This document shows positions 1-9,934 of a DNA stretch of 64,000 nt, piece by piece. The notes under the pieces were generated by a model, which did not search any database, was not told the DNA's origin, and worked only from the letters and a program-made list of their open reading frames with translations. Source of the stretch: Annona cherimola. Lineage: Eukaryota; Streptophyta; Magnoliopsida; Magnoliales; Annonaceae. The stretch's first letter is position 1. Each line of letters opens with the position of its first letter. The translations under genes and the position numbers were made by a program. Where the stretch lies: contig CM059974.1 of the NCBI GenBank assembly GCA_030490835.1, forward strand, positions 2,673,501-2,737,500, given 5' to 3'.

Positions 1-410
1 ACGTCTCAAAATCCCAGGGCAAGGACCCATAAGCTCCACTGCCGACGGAAAGTCACGAGCGGTCGGGACTCGGGACTCAGGATTCAGGACTCCAGTCCTC
101 TCTCGGCTTGTTGGTTTTATTCGAATGAGAATGGAATAAATTATTATGCGGATATTTGAGTATAATAGCTTACTAGTTCATGAGTTTTGTGTATTTTAAG
201 TGTATTTAATATAAAGTTTTTATAATTGATGTGAAGCAGAATTAGAATGCTTTTTAGCAACTTGTTGGTATATTGTTTTTTCCCTTCTTGGTGTTCATCT
301 AAGTTGTGCTTTATATTAAAGCCGAATGCATAGGAAGATGAATGCAAGAGACGGTAAGATGGGTGTTGGGGCTGTCCTGAGGTGCTGCGAGGAGCTGGAA
401 TCTTAGGGGC
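1..410. other. Intergenic, nothing recognised
   Basis: No convincing reading frame, RNA gene or repeat boundary is visible. The first 110 bases are GC-richer than the rest and contain short repeated GGGACTC/GGACTC-like words. Confidence 0.5.
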
Positions 411-797
411 ATCGCTGACTCCCTTAATATAGAAGCCATAGTTCTGGAGTTTGGAATCGAATGGGGATTGGAATTGGGGATAAATCAGTTGGAATTGGAG
501 ACAAATTCCTTAGGTCTGGTTACTATGCTTAATGAGGATTGTCCAATTTTGTTGATTGTTGGCATCCGCATCCAAGAAATCCAAACCAGTGCTTGTCAAA
601 TCCATGAAGTCAAATTTCTCCATGTGCTTAGATCCGGAAATTGGTGCGCCCATTTTTTGCCTAATAACGCGTCTCATATGTTTGTATATGTGCTAACGTG
701 GTGGGATGTCCACCCCAATTCATTGCTAATTAGTTGTACATAGACAACTCTCCTTTTGGGTAATGGAAATACATATACCTTTTTATTAAAAAAAAAA
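411..797 (+). mobile_element. LINE fragment: RNase H domain end and 3' tail
   Basis: A plus-strand frame from about 411 to the stop at 741-743 reads like the RNase H domain at the C-terminal end of plant L1-type non-LTR retrotransposons: EAIVLEFGIEWGLELGINQL, then LELETNS, a short helix around IRIQEIQ, then VLRSGNWCAHFLPNNAS. The family motif is usually E-(T/V)-D-S and LREGN-CAD-LA. Here the catalytic Asp is Asn (ETNS) and CAD is CAH, so the domain is probably dead. No reverse transcriptase lies upstream, so this is a 5'-truncated remnant. A short 3' UTR follows and ends in a run of ten A at 788-797, as expected for a LINE tail. Family assignment comes from remembered domain motifs. Confidence 0.75.
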
Positions 798-1203
798 GTT
801 GTGCTTTTATTTTATTTTATGAATGAAATGGAAGGCCTACTGTGGAGAATTAAACAATAGATAGGTTATTGGAGTCGCGTTCTAGAGTTATTGACGCCAT
901 GGCCCTAGCTAGTGCCGTGGCACCAAAGGCTGCCGAAATGCAAATAAATTTAGCAACTTGCTCACCCGGTCATGGTATAAAAGGGAGACTTAAGCAACAA
1001 CTAGGGTATTCGTGAGGGCAAGAGTGGGAAAGAAAAAGAAGGCTAAGAAGATGCTTTTGAAGGGTTTTTGTCTTTAGCTTTTGATGGATATGATTTGGGG
1101 AGTTTTTCTTTGATTTTGTCATGTTAATCATGGGGTAAACTTCATTAAGGCTATGATGAGCTCAAAACATGCTCATGACTTTGTATTTTCTTCTTAGATT
1201 TTC
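798..1203. other. Intergenic, nothing recognised
   Basis: AT-rich spacer between the LINE tail and the first SINE. No supported gene or element ends. Confidence 0.5.
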
Positions 1204-1478
1204 TTTTTTTATGAGTATTTATAATCATTTTAACTGATGTTACAATTAAGTTTCAAGACATTTTTACAAATTTCGCATAATATTGTTACAAACATCTAAC
1301 AATAACATTAAATTCTTCGCATGGTAGACACTCCCACAATAATGGAAAGATTGTTGTCATCACTTATCACATTATTGTTACTACAGAATTGTGAGAGAGA
1401 AAAATGCTCGCACCGTCATTCGGACTCATGTTTGGCTAGATATCTGCCAACGGAGTTACCACTTAGGTGTTGGCCCAA
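1204..1478 (-). mobile_element. tRNA-type SINE, minus orientation
   Basis: Read on the minus strand, the unit starts with an A-box-like AAGTGGTAACTCC, has a degenerate B-box region about 45 bases later, and ends with TTGTAACATCAGTTAAAATG followed by an A-rich tail (plus-strand T run at 1204-1210). The same body and tail order occurs in the copies at 8347-8612 and 61884-62140. Boundaries are approximate and no clear target-site duplication was found. Confidence 0.6.
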
Positions 1479-2381
1479 GTCTCTTCCTATTTGATTTTTC
1501 ATACATGAATTAACTTGAGTTTAATACTTTTATGAGTTCGGAGATCTTATGTAATGATGTATGTCCCTTGTAATTCACAAAAAAGTTAGCTTGAGGTGAG
1601 ATTTAGGTTCAATAGCACGATCATCTCACTACGCTAGGAATTTGATATCTTAACTATACGGTGAGTTGATTTATTAGCCCGGATAAAAATATACAGGCTA
1701 ATCTCCTAAATCATATATAAGGCTTGTTGAAAATTCAGAAATTTATCTTCATTCTTATAGGAATATTAAGTTAGAAAGACAGTTGTTAGGAGTATATATG
1801 TTGTAAGATATGTGCAGTTAACGTGATGCCTTAGATTAGTAATTCATCTCAGAAAATTAATGACAGAAAATTACCACGCAGTTACAACAGTAATGTGAGT
1901 GCATGAGTACGTAAGAAGCATTCGATTGATCAGAACCCGGCATGACCGAATGACAGCATTTTGTAGCATTAGTAGTTACGTTGGACTCCAGCGCTGGTCA
2001 ACGTTGTCAATTCAGTCATCTAATGATTAATTTACAATACCTTAATATAGTTAAATCTTACATTTTGTGCATCATGCCAATTAAAAATGATAGAAACCAA
2101 CTATGCCTCGAAGTATTTAAAATTAATACGGAGCCTACTTTAATGTAAATTAAAACTATTTTCTACATCCGGACGTTCAACTAAAAATGACTTTTATGAA
2201 ACTGTTTTCTACTTGGCTCTCTTCATTTTTATATACTGATTATTGATAAAAAAAAAATTATTTTATCTATTGCATTTAGCATCATTTATATTATCATGAA
2301 AATTATTTCAATTTCTAATATTTCTGTGCACGAGCTCCATTCACAAATATGTAAAATTATCGTAACAAAAATATTTAATGC
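1479..2381. other. Intergenic, nothing recognised
   Basis: AT-rich noncoding sequence. The last 250 bases may already belong to the degenerate repeat that follows. Confidence 0.45.
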
Positions 2382-2650
2382 TAAGTATTAATTTTAAAGT
2401 AGTGTTTTTAATATCTAAACCATCTAAAATGTCATGACTATATGAATAAATGATTTTCTAATGTATTATTATATTTTAATATAGATGTGAATGGTTTTTA
2501 GCATTTTCCTCTCATTTACATTGAATTTAACTATTTTAAGCAAAATGTAGTCATGCACATATTTGATTTTGATGAAATTTGGTCTCATGATTAAACAAAT
2601 GATATTAAATAAAATGAAAGAATTATATTTTATATTAATTATCAACATGT
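2382..2650 (+). repeat. Degenerate copy of a dispersed MITE-like family
   Basis: The core 'ATCTAAACCATCTAAAATG ... ATGAATAAATGATT ... TATTTTAATATAGATGTG', followed by 'GCACATATTTGATTTTGATG', recurs at 45010-45370 and, without the second half, at 32640-32850 and 45386-45690. A reversed copy lies near 63610-63830. The similarity is direct but diverged, and the ends are not resolved. Confidence 0.5.
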
Positions 2651-2898
2651 TAGAAATGAAGCAAGTTATATAAAACCAATTACATAGAAGTGAAGCTCAT
2701 TTTGAAAAATAAGACAAATTTGTTTTGACATTCAATTTATTTTAAGTTATAGAAGTGGCATCAAAAGATTTTAATGTTACTAATTAATTATCATCGTAAG
2801 TTATTTTTCATTTATGTAGAGTCAACTACATAATTATGTTACATTATTTTTTTACTATTATAAACGATCTTTAAGTGCTTCCTAACATTTTTATATTT

Positions 2899-3192
2899 TG
2901 TGTGTAGTTGGGAAATGATAAAATATTTAGATGAAAATTTTTTGGTATAAAAGCTTTCAAAATGACGTAAGATGATGTGATATGGTATAAGTAATAATGA
3001 AAAGTAAATATTGTAAAATTAAAATAGATAGGTAATTTATATATGTAGTTATATATGAAAAAATAATTGCAAAAATGGTAATTATGTAGGAAAATGTTAA
3101 GAAATAATTAAAAATATAATAGTTGTTAAGAATAAAAATTTGAGATTAAAATGTTTTAGTTTAAAAAGCTTCGTCGTTGAACAAATTTACCC
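2899..3192 (+). mobile_element. Degenerate Tourist-like MITE
   Basis: The body matches, in the same order, the well-preserved copy at 60964-61254: GTTGGGAAATGATAAAA, then GATGATGTGATAT, then TAATGAAAAGTAAA, AAAATAGATAGGT, and a right end GTTGAACAAATTTACCC. The terminal GGGTGTGTTTGG of the family has decayed to TTGTGTGTAGTTGGG. Confidence 0.55.
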
Positions 3193-4440
3193 TTTATTTA
3201 ATGATTTTCTATCTGAAAATTTTTAAATCTCCCTCTCATTTTTTAATGCATTTCATTTGACTAAACTAAACTCTATCATTTTTATGCTTTAGTTGAAAAT
3301 GAAGTAAATCTCTAATATTATTCTATTTTAATTTACCCAACTTTAATTCTCTTCTTGTCTGGTTGTTAATTTATTAAATAAATTATCACAAGCTTTATAT
3401 TTATTTTCGTTTATAATTCTTTTAGTAGATTTTTCAAATAAATTATATTATAAATTTATATCATTTTTGTCAAAGTTTTCTCAAGCATTTGTTATTTAAA
3501 CTTTTTGGACAACTTTGTTCTATCAACAAATTTCCAAAGTAAGAATTTAACTTAATGAATGCTGCTAACTAATACTTTTATAATATATAAATCATGTTAC
3601 AGGCATTACACCACTGACTACAGTATATAATTAATAGATTACCGAGGACTTGAATATTGCAAAAAGCAATACTACACACGCATGGTGGGCACCACCCAAC
3701 CTTCCGAGGAGAGGGGAATGTTTTCCATGCACGACACAATCAAGGCAATGCCTCCGGCAATGGGATGACATGACGACAGCTAGAAATCGAATTTGGAGGT
3801 CTGTCTCCACGGGCGGATTCATCATCTCCGAAAGGCACCTGAACTTGGTGCGTGCTCCAAGCCATATAACATTTTAAAACTAGATAAGACTTTTAAAAAA
3901 AATTAAATTAAAATAATTTTATTATTTATATAATAAGATAAATAATAATATAAACGGTTGAATTTTAATTTACGAATAAAGTGGAGGCCAGTTGAGAGGT
4001 CCACATAGCAGCTCGGTTGCTTTCAGTTTTGAACCCTTTCAAAACAATTTACGAAACACCATCTAATTAGTTGTTGAAATTAGAAAGCAGCAGCAGGCAT
4101 GCGAATCCGGTGGTCGGTAGCCCGCATTAGACGAAACGCGGCGGTCGGGCATAACACGCATTGCGTGATGTGCATTTTTACAAGATCACGTGATTTAGTA
4201 GTATATAATTAAATACCAATCTCAGTGACACGTACGGGAACACGAATGCATGCTCGGTTCAAATCAACGGCCATCATAACCACCTGAAAAAAGCTCAACT
4301 TTAATTACCAGCAATACAGTACAACAAAATATATAAACTTTTTCACTCTCTGGCTCCATCCAAACGCATCTTTATTCGGGACTTCTTAAATTAAGCTTCA
4401 TTAATTAAGATTATAGGCTTGGAAATTACTTAGTTAAGAA
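3193..4440. other. Intergenic; 3' flank of GRP-1
   Basis: AT-rich to about 3600, then mixed composition. Short reading frames on both strands around 3630-3880 overlap each other and match nothing I recognise. Nothing further is supported. Confidence 0.5.
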
Positions 4441-4468
4441 CTTGTTTGATAACAAGGTCGTCTTCTTC

Positions 4469-5728
4469 TTACGGGACATAGCCACCATGGCCGCCGCCAT
4501 ATCCGCCTCCGGTGCCCCCACCAGCACCATAACCCCCTCCATGCTCTCCTCCGGCACCATGTCCTCCACCACTTCCCCCACCGCCACCCCCACCGAGTCC
4601 ACCTCCGCTCCCATAGCCACCGCCACCACCTCCACCAGAGCCTCCGCCGCCGCCGCCGCCGCCGCCAACTGCTCCATAACCACCACCGCCCCCACCACCG
4701 TTGCCACCCCCTCCACCAGATCCTCCGCCATGTTCTCCTCCAGCTCCATAGCCGGCACCACCTCCATTGCCGCCCCCACCTCCATACCCACCACCATGTT
4801 CTCCTCCAGCCCCGTACCCTGCACCACCACCATTGCCGCCACCGCCTCCGTAGCCACCTCCGTGCTCTCCACCAGTCCCATAGCCTGCACCACCGCCGTT
4901 GCCACCACCGCCTCCATAGCCACCTCCATGCTCTCCGCCAGCTCCATAGCCTCCACCACCACCATTCCCGGAACCTCCCCCATAGCCTCCACCATGCTCC
5001 CCTCCAGCACCATAACCGCCGCCCCCGCCGCCGCCATTGCCACTGCCCCCACCCCCGCCACCACCTGCACCATGATCTCCTCCAGCACCATAGCCGCCGC
5101 CGCCGCCAGTGCCTCCACCAGCACCATACCCACCTCCATGCTCTCCGCCAGCACCATAACCGCCGCCATTGCCACTGCCCCCACCCCCGCCACCACCTGC
5201 ACCATGATCTCCTCCAGCACCATAGCCGCCGCCGCCACCAGTGCCTCCACCAGCACCATACCCACCTCCATGCTCTCCGCCAGCACCATAACCGGCCCCG
5301 CCACCATTTCCGCCACCGCCACCATAGCCGCCTCCATGTTCTCCACCAGCACCATACCCGCCTCCGCTTCCGGCGCCACCCCCAGTCCCATATCCCCCAC
5401 CATGCTCACCACCAGCACCATACCCAGCGCCACCACCATTGCCTCCTCCGCCACCATATCCACCTCCATGCTCTCCACCACCCCCACCGCCATGTTCCCC
5501 ACCGGCTCCGTAGCCAATGCCACCCCCACCCCCACTGCCACCTCCACCACCACCACCATAACCGCCACCTACCACACCATACCCACCTCCATGTTCAGAT
5601 CCAGCACCACCAACGCCATGGCCTAGACCATAGCCAGGCTCGAAAGTGAGGAGGGCTCTAGCAGCGGAGCAAACTCCCACACCCACTAGCACTAAGAAAG
5701 CAACACAAACAACCCAATGCTTAGCCAT
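4469..5728 (-). CDS. GRP-1: secreted glycine-rich cell-wall protein, intact
   Basis: Single-exon gene of 419 residues. The start was placed at the ATG of MAKHWVV (5728) because a hydrophobic signal peptide follows at once (VVCVAFLVLVGVGVCSAARA, probable cleavage near CSA/AR) and a TATA box lies about 50 bases upstream; the upstream in-frame extension is not protein-like. After LLTFEPGYGLGHG the rest, about 390 residues, is Gly-rich, built from diverged units of roughly 21-22 residues around YGAGGEHGGGYG and GGGGNGGGAG. The tail is GGHGGYVP then stop. From memory, the repeat resembles bean GRP1.8, a structural wall protein of xylem; the Tyr residues could allow cross-linking (inference). A 132-bp internal tandem duplication lies at about 5033-5296. 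Long frames on other strands are codon-composition shadows. It heads a cluster with GRP-psi and GRP-2. Confidence 0.9.
   Translation of the reverse strand: MAKHWVVCVAFLVLVGVGVCSAARALLTFEPGYGLGHGVGGAGSEHGGGYGVVGGGYGGGGGGGSGGGGGIGYGAGGEHGGGGGGEHGGGYGGGGGNGGGAGYGAGGEHGGGYGTGGGAGSGGGYGAGGEHGGGYGGGGGNGGGAGYGAGGEHGGGYGAGGGTGGGGGYGAGGDHGAGGGGGGGSGNGGGYGAGGEHGGGYGAGGGTGGGGGYGAGGDHGAGGGGGGGSGNGGGGGGGYGAGGEHGGGYGGGSGNGGGGGYGAGGEHGGGYGGGGGNGGGAGYGTGGEHGGGYGGGGGNGGGAGYGAGGEHGGGYGGGGGNGGGAGYGAGGEHGGGSGGGGGNGGGGGGGYGAVGGGGGGGGGSGGGGGGGYGSGGGLGGGGGGGSGGGHGAGGEHGGGYGAGGGTGGGYGGGHGGYVP
5033..5296 (-). repeat. 132-bp near-perfect tandem duplication inside GRP-1
   Basis: The unit starting near 5033 repeats from about 5165 with a period of 132 bases (44 codons) and, on reading, only about one base difference, in the GCC run. 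It encodes the module containing YGAGGDHGAGGGGGGGSGNG and YGAGGEHGGGYGAGGGTG. Other repeats of the gene are far more diverged, so this one arose recently, probably by unequal exchange. Confidence 0.85.
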
Positions 5729-5773
5729 GTGTAGCCAGAGCTTGTTGTGGCAGTGGAATGGGAGATAATGGAA

Positions 5774-5780
5774 TTTATAG
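5774..5780 (-). promoter_or_regulatory. TATA box of GRP-1
   Basis: Minus-strand CTATAAA, 46 bases upstream of the ATG at 5728. This predicts a short 5' UTR of about 20 bases. The equivalent CTATAAATA precedes GRP-2. Confidence 0.75.
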
Positions 5781-5793
5781 GCGCGAAAAAGAG

Positions 5794-5850
5794 GTTCAAA
5801 AGCGCGTAGTGCGCATTGGGATTTGAGGGTGGTTGGGTCACATGGGTGAG
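5794..5850 (-). promoter_or_regulatory. GRP promoter footprint shared with GRP-2
   Basis: Two blocks upstream of the TATA box are shared with GRP-2 in the same order: plus-strand GTTCAAAAGCGCG (5794-5806; GATTCAAAAGCACG at 15518) and TCACATGGGTGAG (5838-5850; GCACATGGGTGGG at 15542). Conservation between otherwise diverged paralogous flanks suggests factor-binding sites. The first block is lost in GRP-psi apart from a CACGCATGC remnant. Confidence 0.5.
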
Positions 5851-5859
5851 AGAAGCTGT

Positions 5860-6430
5860 GCGCCCCACAATGTGCATGGCCTTTGATGACCTGACCGGCC
5901 AATACTGATAGTATTAGTAGTCTCAAAGCCGGTGTTGCGCTTTTGCTGTATTGCATAGGTGAAAATAGCATTTACATCTCGAGCTACTCTATTTCCAGTT
6001 GTTAAAATACTTTAGTCGTTGTCTTTACAGCTGGTAATGGACGTGGAATCATTTGTTTGTGTGACTTCACCAGGAAATATCTCAAACATGGTCCTAAAAC
6101 CTCGCTAACTATTACTGTATCTGCGTATATCTATTAACTGTATATTAGTCCAGTTAATTTTTCAATTTGCACGTAATTTAGCAATGGAAATCCATGGTCA
6201 TGCATGTCATTGCTCGAGGCCACCCAGTTGTGCAAGCCAAAATTTTGATGATCAGCCGATAACCCAGTTTTCTATTAACTGTACACGTCTTTGCTCGAAG
6301 CATATTTCTCGACAAAGCAAAAGTACACAGAAGTTTAATGCAAGCTTCGTACTGAGCATTGTTTCTTTGATTAGCCAAGTCTTGACAATTTTCTTTAGTA
6401 GTATGAAAATTATATATATATATATGAAAG
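5860..6430. other. 5' flank of GRP-1, intergenic
   Basis: No supported gene. Overlapping short frames at 6180-6560 lie partly in the following MITE and are not coding. A TA dinucleotide stretch at about 6412-6425 adjoins the MITE. Confidence 0.5.
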
Positions 6431-6772
6431 CTGTTCCGGTGCAGTGATGCTGCATCGGAACAGCCGTGCAGTGGCCCCAAAATGGGGCCCACATGATCAT
6501 GAAATCATGATCTACTCCACCCATTGTATTTAGAATAATGTATTCTATAACCATACCAATTTTCATTCCAATCAGATATGTATATGGGCCCCATCTGAAA
6601 ATGGTACAAATTCAACGTAATAAAATAGTTTAATGTAAATAACAACTTTAAACTATCTGATTGGGATGAAAATTGGTATAGTTATAGAATACATTATTCT
6701 AAATACAATGGGTGGAGTAGATCATGATTTCATGATCATGTGGGGCCCATTTCAGCGACGCTGCACTTGAAT
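6431..6772. mobile_element. Foldback MITE with arms of about 110 bp, GGGCCCA family
   Basis: The left arm (about 6465-6580) and right arm (about 6656-6770) are near-perfect inverted repeats. They share TGGGGCCCACATGATCATG, the palindromic ATGATCATGAAATCATGATC and TACAATGGGTGGAGTAGATC. The left end also carries a 15-bp subterminal hairpin around CTGTTCCGGTGCAG/CTGCATCGGAACAG (6430-6465). Both sides are TA repeats (about 6412-6425 and 6780-6791). Related copies lie at 32640-32850 and 45386-45690. Confidence 0.85.
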
Positions 6773-6796
6773 ATTATCCTATATATATATATTAAA

Positions 6797-7197
6797 GAGG
6801 AGTGATTCTATTAGCCCGGGCTAAGTAAATGACCCACTTAGCCCACCTCAAAAAACCTATTTAAAACAACTTTTTTTTACTTTTTTTTTCATGTACTTGT
6901 TTATCTAAGTGTATTTAACATATAGACCAAGTTTTACTATTTTTGAATATGTTTATCTATTTTTTTGAGATTTTCAAACATCTATGTGTATATATGCATT
7001 TAAAATACCTTTATTTTCAAAAATCTAAAAAAAATATATGCACATTTCCAAAAATGGTAAAACTTGGTCTATATGTTAAATACACTTAGATAAACAAGTG
7101 TATGAAGAAAAAAATAAAAAAAAGTTGTTTTAAATAGGTTTTTTGAGGTGGGCTAAGTGGGTCATTTACTTAACCCGGGCTAATAGAATCACTCCTC
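6797..7197. mobile_element. Mutator-like MITE, 401 bp, perfect 9-bp TSD
   Basis: Both ends read GAGGAGTGATTCTATTAGCC inwards and the inverted arms stay highly similar for about 160 bp. The flanks are a perfect 9-bp direct repeat TATATTAAA at 6788-6796 and 7198-7206. A 9-bp TSD plus long TIRs fits the Mutator superfamily. There is no coding capacity. A more degenerate relative is at 33450-33860. Confidence 0.88.
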
Positions 7198-7206
7198 TAT
7201 ATTAAA

Positions 7207-8344
7207 AAGAACGTGGAGCGATTCCCTGCAGCCGGTTTCAAGGAGTTGCAGGATCCATTCCATTTACGAAATTTATAATTATATGTTTATAATAGCGACT
7301 AATTTCATTTTTTCCTTACTGCGTACATTTTGTTAAAAATAATTAACGGGGTGGATCTTAACAATAATCTTGGTGTGGCCCCGCATGAAGGAGTTCCACA
7401 TTTCAGATGTCTTCTGTGATGCCAAAAATTATTTTTCTATTTGAAAACTATTTCTTTCTAACATTTTAAGATCGTTTCCAATTTAGGAAGAATAATTAAG
7501 ATATAGAAAATAATAAAAAAGAGTTACTAAAAGTAATTATAATAAATTTTTAAAAGTTCATAAAATAGGTACAATAAAATTTAATGCATCTACTTGATTT
7601 TAGACTCACCTCAAAGATATGTCGAAATAAGAAAAATCAATATATACAACCATAAAATTGGTTGCAAAACAATAAAAAATTTATTTCTTTATTTTTTTAA
7701 GCAAGGTACATTTTTGTTATCATATGACTACATATAATTAGTGATATATACCTAGACGCAATAATGAGTATATGTGCAATCAAAAATAGGTTATAAATTA
7801 TTACATATGATATTCTATAAAATAAATACTTATTTTTTATCTATTAAAATGATATATAAAAAATATTTACTATTTACATTGTTATATGCAACCACTTTTA
7901 TTTGTCACATAAAATAGTTTTTGTTCTAGTACGTATACGCTACATAGAAATTAATTTTTTAGTTACATAGACATTATTAAGAAGAAATTCAATAGATAAA
8001 AAGATATCGGTCATATATAAAAGAAATAAGGTCAAAATAGATTAAAAAGTTGAAAGCATAACTAATCAATGATAATTAAAAAATATTTTTCAAAAAAATT
8101 CCTAGGACTGTTTGTAGGTTCGAAGTGGAGACCAGTTGTGTTCAGTCTTTACCAACACGAGTTACAGGGTGAACTAACAAATATTTAAGCAGCGCGGAAC
8201 CTATCATACCTTTTCATTTAGTTTAGTTCATTTATTTATTTATACCAAATCCACTTCGTCTACAAGTCGTCAGAACTGTTGGCTGCTGTAAATATTTTTT
8301 TAAAAAAAAGCCCCGCCAAACGTTTAGATTTGTCATGATTGCTA
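7207..8344. other. AT-rich intergenic, nothing recognised
   Basis: Very AT-rich with no extended reading frame and no element ends that I could define. Confidence 0.5.
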
Positions 8345-8346
8345 TT

Positions 8347-8612
8347 TTTTTTGGATAATTTTATAATCATCTCAATGTGTATTACAATCAAACCGAACCA
8401 GACATTCTTACAATATTTCTATATCATTCTATCAATTATCTAACATTAAATTTAATTTTACTCTTCCTCTTTTTCTACAAAATCTGTCAGTGAACACTCC
8501 CATGCATTGCAAGGAGACGCTGTCATCACTCCATTTTTTACACTTGCCACCATTCGAACCCATGATCACCCAGCTGAGGGGCATGACCATGACCATGTAC
8601 CACACAGGCAAC
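8347..8612 (-). mobile_element. tRNA-type SINE, minus orientation
   Basis: On the minus strand an A-box-like TGTGTGGTACATGG is followed about 40 bases later by a B-box ATGGGTTCGAATGG (pol III consensus GGTTCGANNCC). The body ends TTGTAATACACATTGAGATG and a tail of eight A (plus-strand T run at 8345-8352). The 3' part matches the copy at 1204-1478. Confidence 0.7.
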
Positions 8613-8716
8613 ACTTGTGTGGCTTGATGATCGGTGTTGAGTACTAGTCATACAAAAAAAAATTTTGACAACCGAAATTTTGTGGCAAAAAGGTTAAATT
8701 TTGGTTGTTGATCCAT

Positions 8717-8905
8717 CACTATAACAAATTATACCAAATAGACAAAATTAATGACCTTTTTTACTCTATTTATTAATTTTGTGTTGTTGCTATGCCTATT
8801 AACAATAAATATTGTTATTTTTGCTGTTAATAAGCACAAGTAACAACCTATTAACAATAAATAAAAGACTAAATTTTGTTATCATTAAGATATTTTGTTA
8901 TAGTG
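8717..8905. mobile_element. CACTA-type MITE, 189 bp
   Basis: Starts CACTATAACAAATTAT and ends with its inverse ATATTTTGTTATAGTG. It is flanked by the 3-bp duplication CAT (8714-8716 and 8906-8908). CACTA termini with a 3-bp TSD define the En/Spm superfamily. There is no coding capacity, but internal repeats of TATTAACAATAAATA occur near 8808 and 8848. Confidence 0.82.
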
Positions 8906-9192
8906 CATTAAAAAGTGTTTAGGAATATATGGAAAGATTGAATGAAACAGGAGATTTTTTCTATCAAATTAATTAAGAAGGGGTTAACGATTTGGTATAA
9001 AAGAAGAGGTTATCTATTTATCATAGATTGGGAAATGTGAAGTTATATGAGGAATAAGAAAGAACTAAAAATGGGAAAAATAAAATTATTATGTGCTAAA
9101 AAATGATACTAAAAATAAGAAAAGAAATTGAGAATGAAAAAATATCAGCTCCTTCACATTTTGTTTTATCTTTTTTGTATATTTTTTATTGA

Positions 9193-9378
9193 TTTTTTTA
9201 TTACAATTATGTACGTTCACAACCCTCAAAAATAGAGAAATTTTTTTCTACAAACCTTATATTATGAATTTTTTTTATAAAATCCCCACATGAGTATAAA
9301 TTATCTCTCCATTAGAGAGATTCAAACATATGACCTAGTGCTTCCTAGGGTAATAGGATTGCCGTCATGATGAAACAT
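9193..9378 (-). mobile_element. SINE-like element, probably 5'-truncated, minus orientation
   Basis: On the minus strand a B-box-like ATGTTTGAATCTC is followed by a body that ends TTGTAATAAAAAAATC. It resembles the 23911-24219 copy, including a '...GTGGGGATTTTATAA' block. Boundaries are approximate. Confidence 0.5.
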
Positions 9379-9418
9379 TGTAGCATCTCTTTGTATACTC
9401 TTAAATAGTCTCTACTAA

Positions 9419-9670
9419 TTTTTTTTTTTTTATTGGTATATATTTACGTATATCTTAACACATATTATATTGAAGATCTGAGACATTTTTACAAATCTGA
9501 GGATACACATAACTCCCTCAAAGAAATCTGGAGATACAACTCCACCAAAGAATTAGAAAGACACAACTTCCAACAACCAACCGGGAGACTATTGCTCCCA
9601 CTATCCTTTTTTTTTGCCGAAATTTCAAAACGGGATTCGAACCCAACACCTCCGCTGCAAATGCACAAAT
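9419..9670 (-). mobile_element. tRNA-type SINE, minus orientation
   Basis: On the minus strand a perfect B-box GGGTTCGAATCCC (9632-9644) is followed by a body with GGAAGTTGTGTCTTTC and CAGATTTGTAAAAATGTC, ending ATATATACCAATA plus A tail (T run 9419-9430). It aligns along its length with the copy at 44335-44586. The A-box side is unclear. Confidence 0.75.
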
Positions 9671-9934
9671 TTTCACCGAAGCAATCAAATTTGAATTTGG
9701 ATGGAAAAATATTATTATAATGAAGGAAAGTATTTGTTGGCAATGAAAGCATCACAATAAATAACGCAAATTTTCTTTGTCTATGAAAGCATCATTGTGA
9801 TACAAAGAAATATTTACATATACATTTTACTTGCTAGCTAGTAAATAATTTGTAGTTGTTAACTAGGATTGACAAAAAGAATTTTCTTGTAGCGGAGTCA
9901 TTGTTGATAGTTGAATTAGGTGCTTTTGCCTCGA

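Noticed and set aside
4442..5626. 394-codon open frame antisense to GRP-1, plus a 380-codon frame in another minus frame
   Set aside because: Both arise because GGN-rich codons rarely give stops in other frames. The translations are Ala/Thr/Ser or Val/Ala/Met/Glu runs without signal or domain.
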